64,000 nucleotides of DNA, from contig NZ_QBKI01000006.1 in NCBI RefSeq assembly GCF_003054055.1, positions 124,001 through 188,000 on the forward strand, read 5' to 3'. This stretch comes from Pontibacter mucosus (GTDB lineage: Bacteria; Bacteroidota; Bacteroidia; Cytophagales; Hymenobacteraceae). Positions 1 to 8,066 of this stretch are shown one piece after another. A program made the translations under genes and the position numbers. The notes under the pieces are model-generated. The model searched no databases. It saw only the letters and a list, made by a program, of their open reading frames with translations, and was not told the origin of the DNA. Position 1 is the stretch's first letter; each line of letters begins with the position of its first letter.

Positions 1-189
1 GCCGCCGCCGATACCGGCCTCGCCGACGTTGTTGCCAATAAAGGTCAGGTCTTTGGTGTTGGTTTCGGCCAGGGCGTGCATCAGGTGCACCGGGTTGCCC
101 GTCATGCCAAAGCCGCCCTGCAGTAGTATATCGCCATCCTTTACCAAAGCAACGGCTTCTTCAAGGCTAATTTGTGGTACCGATTTCAT
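1..189 (-). CDS. 3-oxoacid / 3-oxoadipate CoA-transferase subunit A (N-terminal part)
   Basis: Only the first 63 codons lie in the window; the gene runs off the left edge. The frame starts at the CAT at 187-189 and reads [20 protein letters not shown], followed by a glycine-rich stretch (GGFGMTGNP) typical of the alpha subunit of family I CoA-transferases (PcaI/ScoA/AtoD). In the beta-ketoadipate pathway this enzyme moves CoA from succinyl-CoA to 3-oxoadipate. The pathway role is inferred from position: it follows pcaD by 25 bases on the same strand, in a catechol operon. A generic acetoacetate CoA-transferase cannot be excluded from 63 residues. The beta subunit and thiolase would be expected just beyond the edge. 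Confidence 0.85.
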   Translation of the reverse strand, partial: MKSVPQISLEEAVALVKDGDILLQGGFGMTGNPVHLMHALAETNTKDLTFIGNNVGEAGIGGG

Positions 190-214
190 ATGTTTTAATT
201 CTTTTGTAGAAGTC

Positions 215-997
215 TTAATCTTTTTGGAGGAAGTGCAACATACTTTCAGCAAAGGCCTGGGGCAACTCCACGGCGGAGAGGTGGTTGGCATCGAGCGTGA
301 CGTGGCGGGCCTGGGGCATACGGCTGACCATAAACTCCCCGTCAGTTGGGGTGGTTACCTCGTCCTGCTCGCCGCTGATGACAAGCACCGGCACCTGCAG
401 GCGCTGCAGTTTCTCCCGGAAGTCAGCATCGCGCACGGCGGCGCAGCAGGCCGTATAGCCCTGTACTGAGTTCTGCGTGAACTTTTCCAGGATGGCAGCC
501 ACCACATCGGGATGCTTTTCACGAAATGCTGGGGTAAACCAGCGCTGCGCCGTGCCGTCTAGTATACTCTCCAGCCCATGCTCCCTCACCTGTTTGATGC
601 GGGAGTTCCACCCTTCCTCGGTGCCGATTTTAGAAGCCGTGTTAGCCAGCACAACCTTCTTAAAGCGTTCCGGAGCGTGAATGCCCAGCCACTGCCCGAT
701 CAGCCCGCCCATGGACAGGCCGCAGAAGTATACTTTACCAAGCTCCAGGTGATCCAGCAATTCCACTACATCCTGCCCCAGCTCCGCTATACTTACCGTG
801 TCTGCCTGAATGGTGCTTTGCCCGTGGCCACGCGTGTCGTAGCGCAGGATATTATAGTATGGGCGAAGTATGGGCACCAGCTCGTCCCACATCGTGTAGT
901 CTGTGCCTAGGGAGTTGGAGAACACGATGGTGTCCTCTTTCCCAGCATCCTCGACAGTATAAAAGCAGGTATGGTTCGTTAGATTAACAGTTGGCAT
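215..997 (-). CDS. pcaD: 3-oxoadipate enol-lactonase
   Basis: A 260-residue alpha/beta hydrolase that hydrolyses 3-oxoadipate enol-lactone to 3-oxoadipate, joining the catechol and protocatechuate branches. The nucleophile elbow is GLSMGG with Ser95; the acid is probably Asp212 in GEQDEVT and the base His239 in ANHLSAVE. The oxyanion-side sequence [12 protein letters not shown] near residues 26-37 is typical of PcaD. Length is normal for a stand-alone PcaD (not fused to carboxymuconolactone decarboxylase). It lies between catA and the CoA-transferase gene on the same strand, so cotranscription is likely. Specific PcaD assignment rests on both family signature and operon context. Confidence 0.92.
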   Translation of the reverse strand: MPTVNLTNHTCFYTVEDAGKEDTIVFSNSLGTDYTMWDELVPILRPYYNILRYDTRGHGQSTIQADTVSIAELGQDVVELLDHLELGKVYFCGLSMGGLIGQWLGIHAPERFKKVVLANTASKIGTEEGWNSRIKQVREHGLESILDGTAQRWFTPAFREKHPDVVAAILEKFTQNSVQGYTACCAAVRDADFREKLQRLQVPVLVISGEQDEVTTPTDGEFMVSRMPQARHVTLDANHLSAVELPQAFAESMLHFLQKD

Positions 998-1112
998 AAG
1001 GCAGGTAAGTAATCAGTAATGGTGGTGCTGGCGCGCAGCTGGAATTTTTTTACTTCAAGATCAACCGGAAGTATGGCTTTCTTTCGCCATACTTCCGGTT
1101 GCTTAGCCCAGG

Positions 1113-2030
1113 TTAGCGCGGCCCGTGGGTTCTTTCGATTTCTGCGGCAAACACGCCCTCCTTCTCCTTGTGCACTTCAAAATCGAAGTTGATGGAGGCG
1201 AAAGGCTCGTCGATGCCGAATTTCTCTTTGGCCTCTGATGCGGAGTAGCGGGTAATGTGTGGCACCAGGTCTTCGCGGGTGGCAAAGGCAAAGTCGTCCC
1301 AAATGAGCGGATCGCCCTCGATATTGATCTGCGTGGTGAGCTTGCGGTGGCCGGGCGCTGTTACAAAGAAATGTATGTGGGCCGGGCGACTGCCGTGGCG
1401 ACCGAGGGCGTTCAGCAACTGGTCGGTGCTACCGCCCGGAGGACAGCTATAGCCAACCGGCAAAAAGCTCTTGAATTTATACTTGCCCTCGGCATCGGTG
1501 ATGATGCTGCGGCGCAGGTTGTAAGGAGGCTGGGAGGTATCGAAGATGGAGTACATGCCCTTAAGGTTGCAGTGCCATACTTCCACTTTGGCATTCGGGA
1601 TCGGCGTGCCGTCCTGGTCCTTCACCTGTCCCTGCATGTACAGCCTTTCAGCGCCCACCTCGGGCTCTGTCTCCAGCTCTGCATACCCAACCGACTCCGG
1701 AGCGCCCGGTACATAAAGCGGCCCTTCGATGGTGCGGGGCGTACCGCCGGTGATGCCTGCTTTTGCTTCTGCCTCGTCCATGCGCAGGTCCAAGAAGTGC
1801 TCCAGACCGAGACCGGCTGCCACCAAACCCCACTCGTTGCTTCTGCCGGTGTTTGTCATCCAATCCACAGCATGCCAGATCTCCTCCGGCTGTATATCCA
1901 GGTCTTCAATGGCGTAGAACAGGTCGCGGGTCAGGCGGTTCACGATTTCCTTCACGCGGGCAGAGCCTTTGCTTGGATCCTCTGTGGACGTGATTCTTTC
2001 TATAACGGCATCAATTTGACTTCTTTCCAT
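1113..2030 (-). CDS. catA: Catechol 1,2-dioxygenase (intradiol, Fe(III))
   Basis: A 305-residue intradiol dioxygenase that opens catechol between the hydroxyls to cis,cis-muconate. The N-terminal helical dimerisation domain (about 1-95) is followed by the conserved RTIEGPLYVPGAP segment and the beta-sandwich core. The four iron ligands expected for the family are visible: Tyr160 (KGMYSIFD), Tyr194 (PVGYSCPPGG), His218 and His220 (RPAHIHFF). The N-terminal domain excludes protocatechuate 3,4-dioxygenase. Hydroxyquinol 1,2-dioxygenase is the closest alternative, but the neighbouring catB, catC and pcaD genes favour catechol as substrate. The gene is 44 bases downstream of catC. Confidence 0.93.
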   Translation of the reverse strand: MERSQIDAVIERITSTEDPSKGSARVKEIVNRLTRDLFYAIEDLDIQPEEIWHAVDWMTNTGRSNEWGLVAAGLGLEHFLDLRMDEAEAKAGITGGTPRTIEGPLYVPGAPESVGYAELETEPEVGAERLYMQGQVKDQDGTPIPNAKVEVWHCNLKGMYSIFDTSQPPYNLRRSIITDAEGKYKFKSFLPVGYSCPPGGSTDQLLNALGRHGSRPAHIHFFVTAPGHRKLTTQINIEGDPLIWDDFAFATREDLVPHITRYSASEAKEKFGIDEPFASINFDFEVHKEKEGVFAAEIERTHGPR

Positions 2031-2074
2031 GGTCGTAAAGTTTTATAGATTATAGTTTGGTTTGATAAGGTGCG

Positions 2075-2371
2075 TTAGTGTGCTTCTTCCTCGTTTTTAA
2101 TGGAAGAGTAATGCTGGCAAAGGGCGGTTACCTCCACCTGCATGAAAGGATATAGGGGCAGTGACATCAGGATGTCGTGCAGCTCGCCGGGGCTGTCTAC
2201 ATTAAAGATGCTGACGTTAGCATACTGACCGGCGATGCGCCAGATATGCGTCCATTTGCCTTGCCGCTGCAGTTCCTGCGAGAGGGCTTTTTCCTTGGCT
2301 TTCAATTCATCCACGTAGGCCTTGTCCAGGTCCAGGGGGATGTTAACGGTCATGTGTACGTGAAATAGCAT
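2075..2371 (-). CDS. catC: Muconolactone delta-isomerase
   Basis: A 98-residue protein, the normal size for CatC, which converts muconolactone to 3-oxoadipate enol-lactone. It begins MLFHVHMTVNIPLDLD, the usual MLF-V-M-V start of the family, and carries the conserved GKWTHIWRIAGQYANVSIF and LPLYPFM segments. The family assembles as a decamer of ferredoxin-like folds with the active site at the dimer interface. It lies 3 bases downstream of catB, so translational coupling is likely. The final residues (KNEEEAH) are non-conserved. Confidence 0.95.
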   Translation of the reverse strand: MLFHVHMTVNIPLDLDKAYVDELKAKEKALSQELQRQGKWTHIWRIAGQYANVSIFNVDSPGELHDILMSLPLYPFMQVEVTALCQHYSSIKNEEEAH

Positions 2372-2374
2372 GGC

Positions 2375-3520
2375 TTATTTTCGTTTATACTTTTCTACTT
2401 GGTTTAGATCCAGTTCAATGCCCAGGCCCGGTCCCTGTGGCAGCTCCATTCCCCCGTTGGCGTAGGTGATTCTTTTTTTCACGATGTCGTCGGTGAGCAG
2501 GAGCGGGCCGAAAAGCTCGGTGCCCCAGTCCAGGTCAGAGAGGGTGCTGAAGAGGTGGGCCGAGGCAAGGGTGCCAATGGTGCCCTCCAGCATGGTGCCG
2601 CCGTAGAGGCTGATGCCAGCGCCCCGGGCAATGGCCGCCTGTCGCTGGGTGTTGGTCAGGCCGCCGGCTTTGGAGATTTTGAGGGCAAACACGCTGCCGC
2701 CCCCAATTTTGGCCAACTTGAAAGCATCGGATACCGTGGCGACGGCCTCGTCGGCCATGATGGGTACGCGGAAATAGTTGGTCAGGCGGGCCAGCCCGTC
2801 GAAGTTCGTCTTTACGATCGGCTGCTCGACAAGGTCCACGCCAGCCTCCTGAAGTTTGGCAATTCCCTGCTTGGCCGCGCTTTCGGTCCAAGCCTGGTTC
2901 ACGTCCACGGTAACCTTCACGTCAGCCCCCACGGCTTGTTTGATGGCAGCCACATGGGCTATGTCCACGCTGGGGTCTTTCCTTCCGATTTTAAGCTTGA
3001 AGGTATGATGGCGGCCATTGGCCAGCAGGTCGCGGGCTTCCTGTATATCTTTGTCGGTGTCGCCGCTGGCAAGGGTCCAGAGCACAGGCAGGGTGTTGGT
3101 GACAGCCCCTCCGAGGAGGTCGGATACCGGCACGCCCAGGCGCTTACCCTGCGCGTCGAGCAGGGCGGTTTCGATGGCGGACTTGGCGAAGTTATTGCCC
3201 TGCACCTGGTGCTCCAGCTCGGCCATCACCGCATTTATGCTGGTGGCCGGCTTGCCTGTCAGTAGCGGGGCCAGGTAAGTGTCGATGGTGAACTTCATCC
3301 CCTCCGGAAACTCATTTCCGTAGCTCAGGCCGCCAATTGTGGTAGCCTCGCCTACCCCCTCTATGCCATCGCTGCAGAACAGTCGCACAATCACCATGGT
3401 CTGGTTGCGCATCACAGCCATCGACAGGTGGTGTGGCCTGATGGTGGGCAGGTCCACAATCAGGGTCTCTATTCGCTCAATCCTCGCTTCTCTCATAGTA
3501 TAACAATACGGGATAATCAT
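2375..3520 (-). CDS. catB: Muconate cycloisomerase (enolase superfamily)
   Basis: CatB lactonises cis,cis-muconate to muconolactone. In the 381-residue frame the superfamily catalytic set is present: Lys175 and Lys177 (FKLKIGRK), metal ligands Asp206 (VDVNQAW), Glu232 (VEQPI) and Asp257 (MADEA), and Lys281 (ALKISK). Each sits exactly 8 residues later than the Pseudomonas enzyme numbering I recall (167/169, 198, 224, 249, 273), which suggests the true start may be the Met at residue 9, base 3496; the eight extra residues MIIPYCYT overlap an AGTATA motif. Chloromuconate cycloisomerase or a dipeptide epimerase would be alternatives, but catC and catA next door support muconate. Confidence 0.92.
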   Translation of the reverse strand: MIIPYCYTMREARIERIETLIVDLPTIRPHHLSMAVMRNQTMVIVRLFCSDGIEGVGEATTIGGLSYGNEFPEGMKFTIDTYLAPLLTGKPATSINAVMAELEHQVQGNNFAKSAIETALLDAQGKRLGVPVSDLLGGAVTNTLPVLWTLASGDTDKDIQEARDLLANGRHHTFKLKIGRKDPSVDIAHVAAIKQAVGADVKVTVDVNQAWTESAAKQGIAKLQEAGVDLVEQPIVKTNFDGLARLTNYFRVPIMADEAVATVSDAFKLAKIGGGSVFALKISKAGGLTNTQRQAAIARGAGISLYGGTMLEGTIGTLASAHLFSTLSDLDWGTELFGPLLLTDDIVKKRITYANGGMELPQGPGLGIELDLNQVEKYKRK

Positions 3521-3656
3521 TTAATAGTAAGCGCTTTAATCCGTTAAGGAAGTAAGCACTCACTACTATAAACAAATTTACCCATTCTTGCTTTGGAGGA
3601 GTAGGACTTTCTGATTAATAGTATGACAAATCGAACATTCTCAGAGGAAAAGGTAC

Positions 3657-4544
3657 CTAAGCGCGCTTCACGCCGATCTGCTTCCGGAAGGCCATGGGTG
3701 TCAGGCCGGTTCTTTTCTTGAAGAGCCTGGTAAAGTATGCCGGGTCGTCGAAGCCCAGCGCAAAGCATACTTCCGACACGGATTTCTCCACGTCTGCCAG
3801 AGCCAGCTGCGCCTCGGTGATAAAGTAATCTATCAGGATATCTTTAGGGGATTTTCCGGCTATACTTCGGCACACCCGGCTGAGGTGACCCGTGGAGATA
3901 TGGAGTTGGCAGGCATACGCCTCTACCCCTTTCTTATAGGAATGCTCTTCTTTGATGAGTTGCTGAAACCTGCGGAAGTATATCTTGCTCACATTGTCCG
4001 CCCCCATCTCCTGCTTCCCGCTTCCGATGGAGAGGCGGTAGAGCTGTACCAGCAACTGCCCTACCAGGTAGTGCAGCATCAGCAAGCGCCCCGGATACTG
4101 CCGGTTATACTCCTGCACGCACTTCTGAATAGTATGGGACACTGCCATGGCATCCGGGAAGTCTGGTGATAGCGCGAACAGGTAGATGTTATCGAGGGTA
4201 TAAACCACCTCCGCCTCCCGCTGCAGCATGTGCTCCAGCACGGTGTCTGATAAGCTGATAATCCACCCGGATACCTCGCCCTGGTGCAAAAAGCCGTGTT
4301 CGTAATTTTTGGGAACCGTGATGAGGGCAGGCCCTTCGATGGTGGTTTGCGCGGCGGCATGGTAAAGGACGGTCGTTCCCTGTTCCATCAGAAATATCTG
4401 GAAGAGGTTATTGTGCGCGTGCAGCTTTACCTGCCCATCGTACTGCCTGCCGATCTCCCCAAAGGGGTGCACGTTAATCAATCCCTTCGCAAACTCGATG
4501 GAGTTGGTGCCATAGAGGCCCTTGTAGAAACGCTTGTCCGGCAT
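3657..4544 (-). CDS. AraC-family transcriptional regulator
   Basis: A 295-residue regulator with an N-terminal cupin-like sensor domain (about 15-150; HAHNNLFQIFLMEQG gives the cupin histidines) and a C-terminal AraC double helix-turn-helix (about 195-290; HISTGHLSRVCRS and VCFALGFDDPAYFTRLFKKRTGLTP). The second helix-turn-helix is the most conserved part and is intact. It lies 136 bases upstream of catB on the same strand, so it is the obvious candidate activator of the catechol operon, responding to an aromatic compound or to muconate. That role is inferred from position; LysR-type CatR/BenM is the usual regulator in proteobacteria. Confidence 0.88.
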   Translation of the reverse strand: MPDKRFYKGLYGTNSIEFAKGLINVHPFGEIGRQYDGQVKLHAHNNLFQIFLMEQGTTVLYHAAAQTTIEGPALITVPKNYEHGFLHQGEVSGWIISLSDTVLEHMLQREAEVVYTLDNIYLFALSPDFPDAMAVSHTIQKCVQEYNRQYPGRLLMLHYLVGQLLVQLYRLSIGSGKQEMGADNVSKIYFRRFQQLIKEEHSYKKGVEAYACQLHISTGHLSRVCRSIAGKSPKDILIDYFITEAQLALADVEKSVSEVCFALGFDDPAYFTRLFKKRTGLTPMAFRKQIGVKRA

Positions 4545-4690
4545 GGCTCGGGGTGTTGGGTGGCAGATATAAGACAGATTCTTTAAAGCTAAAGAACCAG
4601 CAGAGGGATGCTTTGTTTCTACCCTACCCCCAGAGCTTTAGCAAGTATAACCACCCCGGAAAAGTATAGAAACGCCGGCCAAGCTTTGCC

Positions 4691-5536
4691 TCAGCGCCTG
4701 GTTCTGTAGGTGCGCACCGGGTAGAGGCGGTAATCCTCCAGGCTAAGCACATAGGGCGTGCCGTGCCAGTGCAGTACCGGCAGCATCTCCGCCGGGTGCT
4801 TGGTGTCGTGGGTGGGCACGTAGACCATGGCATTGCCCGCATAAGTAAGGTGGTCGATGCCCAGGCGGGAGCTTATGTAATTGACAAAGGCCTCCTTCTC
4901 CTCCGGCGTCGAGGTAAACCCGATCTCGCTCGTGGTAAGCCCGTCTGAGATATCCTCGCGCAAGTATACGATGGTGGCGTAGGTGTTAATGGCGATTTCG
5001 GGAAGGGAGAGTCGCGGCACCTCGATCTTCGCCTCGGCAGTGGCCTGGTAGGCCCGCTGGCTTGTTTCCCGGTTCACGGTGCGGGCGGCCTTCACTTCCT
5101 TGTGCTCGCTGCGGAACGGGCCAAACACCACTGTCCGGCCCAGCACGCCGCCCGGCCTGCTAACCGGCTGCGGCGTCCGCCTCGACGGTTGAGGCTGTAT
5201 TTGCTCCGTTGGCTCTTGATGGGCATCCAGAATGGCAGTATAAGTACTCAGGAAATGATCGGTGTGCTGCACATGAAAAAGCTCCAGCTCGTGCCCTCTG
5301 CCGCGCGACACTAAGTAGGCATGGATGCGCCTGGTCTTCTCAATAGCTAGCTTAAACTGCGCCGCATGGGGGGTATGCCTATACTTTGCATAAAGATCCT
5401 CCAGCGCCATCAGCCGCTGTTCCGACTCCCGGAGGTAAGGCATACTTCCCGTATCTGTACTTTCGGGGCTTCCTACCACTTTCCTGTTGCCGGTTTGTCC
5501 GTTCAGCCCGAAGAGCGCTTGCAAGAGCTTTTTCAT
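4691..5536 (-). CDS. Hypothetical protein, last gene of TelA operon
   Basis: A 281-residue protein of unknown function. The first ~110 residues are helical and charged (LMALEDLYAKYRHTPHAAQF), followed by a Pro/Gln/Arg-rich linker (about 118-140), then a C-terminal alpha/beta region (about 170-281) with AINTYATIVYLREDISD and GNAMVYVPTHDTKHP. No signal peptide or membrane helix is visible. Its ATG overlaps the stop of the preceding 58-residue gene as ATGA, so the two are translationally coupled. The four-gene context with TelA suggests a role in the same envelope or tellurite/colicin-type stress function. A resemblance to the XpaC proteins that accompany TelA in Bacilli is possible but not demonstrable by eye. 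Confidence 0.75.
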   Translation of the reverse strand: MKKLLQALFGLNGQTGNRKVVGSPESTDTGSMPYLRESEQRLMALEDLYAKYRHTPHAAQFKLAIEKTRRIHAYLVSRGRGHELELFHVQHTDHFLSTYTAILDAHQEPTEQIQPQPSRRTPQPVSRPGGVLGRTVVFGPFRSEHKEVKAARTVNRETSQRAYQATAEAKIEVPRLSLPEIAINTYATIVYLREDISDGLTTSEIGFTSTPEEKEAFVNYISSRLGIDHLTYAGNAMVYVPTHDTKHPAEMLPVLHWHGTPYVLSLEDYRLYPVRTYRTRR

Positions 5537-5709
5537 TTATGCAGGATCTTTTTCAGGTGCTGCGTTTCAATTTCTACCTGTACGGCATCGGCAGCTTTTA
5601 GCTCCTCCATGTAAAAGTCGAGCTTGTGCAAGTATAAATCCAGCAACTCCTCCTGCTCCCCTGTCAGGAGCTTATCCGGTGATTGCTTTTTATCTTTCTC
5701 CGCAGCCAT
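5533..5709 (-). CDS. 58-residue charged protein between telA and the 281-residue gene
   Basis: A short frame easily missed by length cut-offs. It starts MAAEKDKKQSPDKLLTGEQE and ends LKKILHK. The start ATG shares one base with the telA stop (TAATG at 5711-5707), and its TGA shares bases with the next start (ATGA at 5536-5533), the classic geometry of coupled operon genes. The product is helical and highly charged (about 22 Lys/Glu/Asp), with no signal or membrane segment. No family was recognised. The double coupling is the main evidence that it is translated; a small partner or adaptor of TelA is a guess. Confidence 0.7.
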   Translation of the reverse strand: MAAEKDKKQSPDKLLTGEQEELLDLYLHKLDFYMEELKAADAVQVEIETQHLKKILHK

Positions 5710-6800
5710 TATTCTGTTTCAATCTTTTTGGTCTTGCTGCTGAACGAGCCAATGATCTTGTTGTTGAGCTCTTCCTGTACCGCAGCCAGTTCTTTTACCG
5801 CTTCCATGCGTTTGCGGCTTCCCTCCTCCGATATCTTCACCACCGCGTCGAGCGTCTCCACCATGTCGCGGTTCACTTTCTTGAGCGTTTCTACATCCAC
5901 AATGCCGCGCTCATTTTCCTTGGCGGCGTTCACCACGTTGGTTTTAAGCAACTGCGAGTTCTTGAGCAGCATCTCGTTGGTGGTATCGGTTACCTTTTTC
6001 TGTATTTCCAGCGCCTTACGCTGTTTCTCCAGCCCCAGGGCAATGGCCACTTGCTGGCGCCACACCGGGATGACTGTTACGATCGAGTTCTGTATCTTTT
6101 GGGCCAGCACGTCGTTCGTCGTCTGGATCATGCGGATCTGTGGCATGGACTGCGTGGCGATAGTATGGGAGAGGGTCAGGTCGTGCACCTTCTTCTCCAG
6201 CCTGTCCTTAAAGGCGATCAGGTCGCTAAGGCGCTGCACCACCAGCTCATCCTGGTTGCTGCTCTCAACCTCGCTCTGCAACTTCGGAATCAGCTCGTTT
6301 TCAATCTCCTCTATCTTCATCTTGCCGGCCGCAATCACCGCGCGCACCTCGTGGATGTACTCCACGGCCTGCTTAAACATCACTTCCAGGCTGGTTGAGT
6401 CCTTTAGTATACTCTGGCGCGTTTTCTCCAGCTTTATCACCACATCGTCCACGTTATCGGAGATGGAGTTGTATTGGATGGCCAGCTTTTTAGAGCGGTC
6501 TTCTATTTTTTTGCCAAATGGTAGCCGGGACAGGAAGCTGCGCTTCTCCCCCTCGTCGATCTTGATCATGTTGATCTGGGTGAGCAGCTCGTTAATGGCC
6601 GTGCCCGCATCACCGGAGTCTTTGGCTTTCACCTTGGCCAGCAACTCGTTGGAGTAATGCCCGAGCTTGCGCTGTGTCTCCACTCCAAAATTGGTGAGGC
6701 TTTCGGGTTTCTCGGGGTCGATGGTCTTAGAGAGGTCTGTGGCCCGCTGCTGTAGCAGTTCCTTGTTCTCGGTGATGGTGATCTCTGTGTTGTTTTCCAT
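5709..6800 (-). CDS. TelA-family toxic anion resistance protein
   Basis: A 363-residue, almost wholly alpha-helical protein of the TelA/KlaA family (PF05816), named for plasmid tellurite resistance but of uncertain biochemical role; relatives are linked to cell-envelope stress and colicin or phage tolerance. The family body is seen from about residue 60 to the end, including KKIEDRSKKLAIQYNSISDNVDDVV, LEVMFKQAVEYIHEVRAVIAAGK and the conserved RMIQTTNDVLAQKIQNSIVTVIPVW(R)QQVAIALGL region near 220-245. It is probably cytoplasmic. It starts 8 bases after the upstream membrane-protein gene and overlaps the next gene by one base, so it is the second of four operon genes. Confidence 0.88.
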   Translation of the reverse strand: MENNTEITITENKELLQQRATDLSKTIDPEKPESLTNFGVETQRKLGHYSNELLAKVKAKDSGDAGTAINELLTQINMIKIDEGEKRSFLSRLPFGKKIEDRSKKLAIQYNSISDNVDDVVIKLEKTRQSILKDSTSLEVMFKQAVEYIHEVRAVIAAGKMKIEEIENELIPKLQSEVESSNQDELVVQRLSDLIAFKDRLEKKVHDLTLSHTIATQSMPQIRMIQTTNDVLAQKIQNSIVTVIPVWRQQVAIALGLEKQRKALEIQKKVTDTTNEMLLKNSQLLKTNVVNAAKENERGIVDVETLKKVNRDMVETLDAVVKISEEGSRKRMEAVKELAAVQEELNNKIIGSFSSKTKKIETE

Positions 6801-6808
6801 GGTTTTAT

Positions 6809-7246
6809 TTAGCCAACATTATTTTTGCCCAGTGCGTCCAGTGTTTGCAGGCTTTTGCGGGCCTGCTCCTGGCGCTCCGTCGTTTCGTACCATTCAATAT
6901 CGGATAATGGCAGATAATCTCCTAATAATTCGCGCACTTCCCGCATCAGGGCCTCCCCTTTTTTTGTACGGAACGACGGGTTCTTGTAGAAGGCGCTCAG
7001 GTACTCTACTTTCACCATTCCGGCTTGGGTCACAGCCAGTTCTTTCACTTCCACCACCAGCTCCGATTGTTCGTTATGGTCTGACACGACGGTCCGGTAG
7101 ACGCCCTGATGCCCTTCCTGCAGCACTGCCTGGCTTGCCTGTCGCGCCTCCTGTATGGCTTTGCGCAAACTGAGGTTGGGTTTTAAGTAGTGGCCGTACA
7201 TATAGCCCAGTACTGCCCCTATAACGAAAATCCAAAAGAGTAGCAT
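6809..7246 (-). CDS. Membrane-anchored hypothetical protein, first gene of TelA operon
   Basis: A 145-residue protein with one N-terminal membrane helix (MLLFWIFVIGAVLGYMYGHYL) followed by a soluble charged domain (about 25-145; VSDHNEQSELVVEVKELAV, DYLPLSDIEWYETTERQEQ). The topology suggests an inner-membrane anchor with a cytoplasmic domain, since the positive residues LKPNLSLRK directly follow the helix. No family recognised. It precedes telA by 8 bases, so it is likely to be the first gene of the operon and may tether TelA to the membrane; this is inference. Confidence 0.75.
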   Translation of the reverse strand: MLLFWIFVIGAVLGYMYGHYLKPNLSLRKAIQEARQASQAVLQEGHQGVYRTVVSDHNEQSELVVEVKELAVTQAGMVKVEYLSAFYKNPSFRTKKGEALMREVRELLGDYLPLSDIEWYETTERQEQARKSLQTLDALGKNNVG

Positions 7247-7440
7247 ATATGATTGTACTTTTTAGCTGATGTTTAAGCGTATACTTTTTTATACGGCGAT
7301 TAAGGTTGGGTAGATGATGCGCTTCTACCGCCACCCGCCACTGCTAAGAACAGGAACAAATCCTGAAAGTTCTAATGGTTGTGCCAGGTTTTTATGATAT
7401 CGTGCAGGTGTGTCCTTACTCTTAGAACTGGGAAGGGGTT

Positions 7441-7960
7441 TTGCAGTGCCGGGCCCAACCACCCCTGCCCCCTCCTTAGCCAAGGCGGGGAGCCTGTAGT
7501 TACTTATGCTAAAGCATAAGTTTCATGGCTGCTGTTCTCGCGCGGACAGGTCGCGACCTGTCCCTACAAGGTATAAACCCACCCCAGCCCCTCCCAAGAG
7601 GGGAATTGTCGGCAGATGATTGTCATCCCCCTGCCCCCTTTAAAGGGGGACTTGGCTGAAGTTGCATTAGCAGCAGCTATCGACCTTATTCCAGCCTTTG
7701 GGTTGAGCGCCTCGAGAGGTTCCGGTGCCCGTAAGGGCATTGCGACGTCAGGAGCAAAGGAAATGTAGACAGCGCGATGCCCGAAGGGGAGGCCTCCCGG
7801 CCTAGGAGGGCAGAAAGCCAGAGATGCAACGAGACGTTTGTGGGAACTAGAGGAAGAACGGTAGCCAGCAAGAATAGCTTGGTTCAAATAGAAGGAAGCA
7901 GCGCTATGAAAGTATAAATGGCAAGCATAGCTCAAGTATAAAAGTATAGCTCAAGTATAA
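7441..7960 (+). repeat. Composite intergenic repeat, copy R1
   Basis: This fills most of the 820-base gene-free gap 7247-8066. In order it contains a pyrimidine-rich segment ending near 7495, a 20-base perfect palindrome at 7544-7563 (GGACAGGTCGCGACCTGTCC), and the conserved core at 7653-7900. The core has hairpin H1 (TGCCC-GTAA-GGGCA, 7726-7739) and hairpin H2 (AGGCC-TCCC-GGCCT, 7790-7803), then a segment ending AGCTTGGTTCAA. The copy closes with a run of AAGTATA motifs (7905-7960). Five other copies occur in this window. No coding potential is shared by all copies. Confidence 0.85.
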
Positions 7961-8024
7961 ATTTCGCGAACATTGAAACCATGCAGCAGTTTCATTACAG
8001 CCAAACCCATTTCCAAGTAATTTG

Positions 8025-8032
8025 TACCTTTG
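8025..8032 (+). promoter_or_regulatory. Candidate Bacteroidota -7 promoter element
   Basis: TACCTTTG matches the TAnnTTTG consensus of Bacteroidota sigma-A promoters and lies 35 bases before the ATG of the metallo-hydrolase gene. No clear TTG -33 box is seen at the right distance, so this is a weak call from one element. Confidence 0.4.
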
Positions 8033-8066
8033 CTCTTCAACCGGCAGCAACTAGCCTTTTGCCTTC

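Noticed and set aside
7564..7935. Minus-strand ORFs inside repeat R1, with a recurring SPSGIAL...TSQCPYGHRNLSRRSTQ stretch also found in R5 (48681-48917)
   Set aside because: The frame is shared only by copies R1 and R5; the other four copies break it with different hairpin arms. It is the complement of a structured repeat, not a protein gene.
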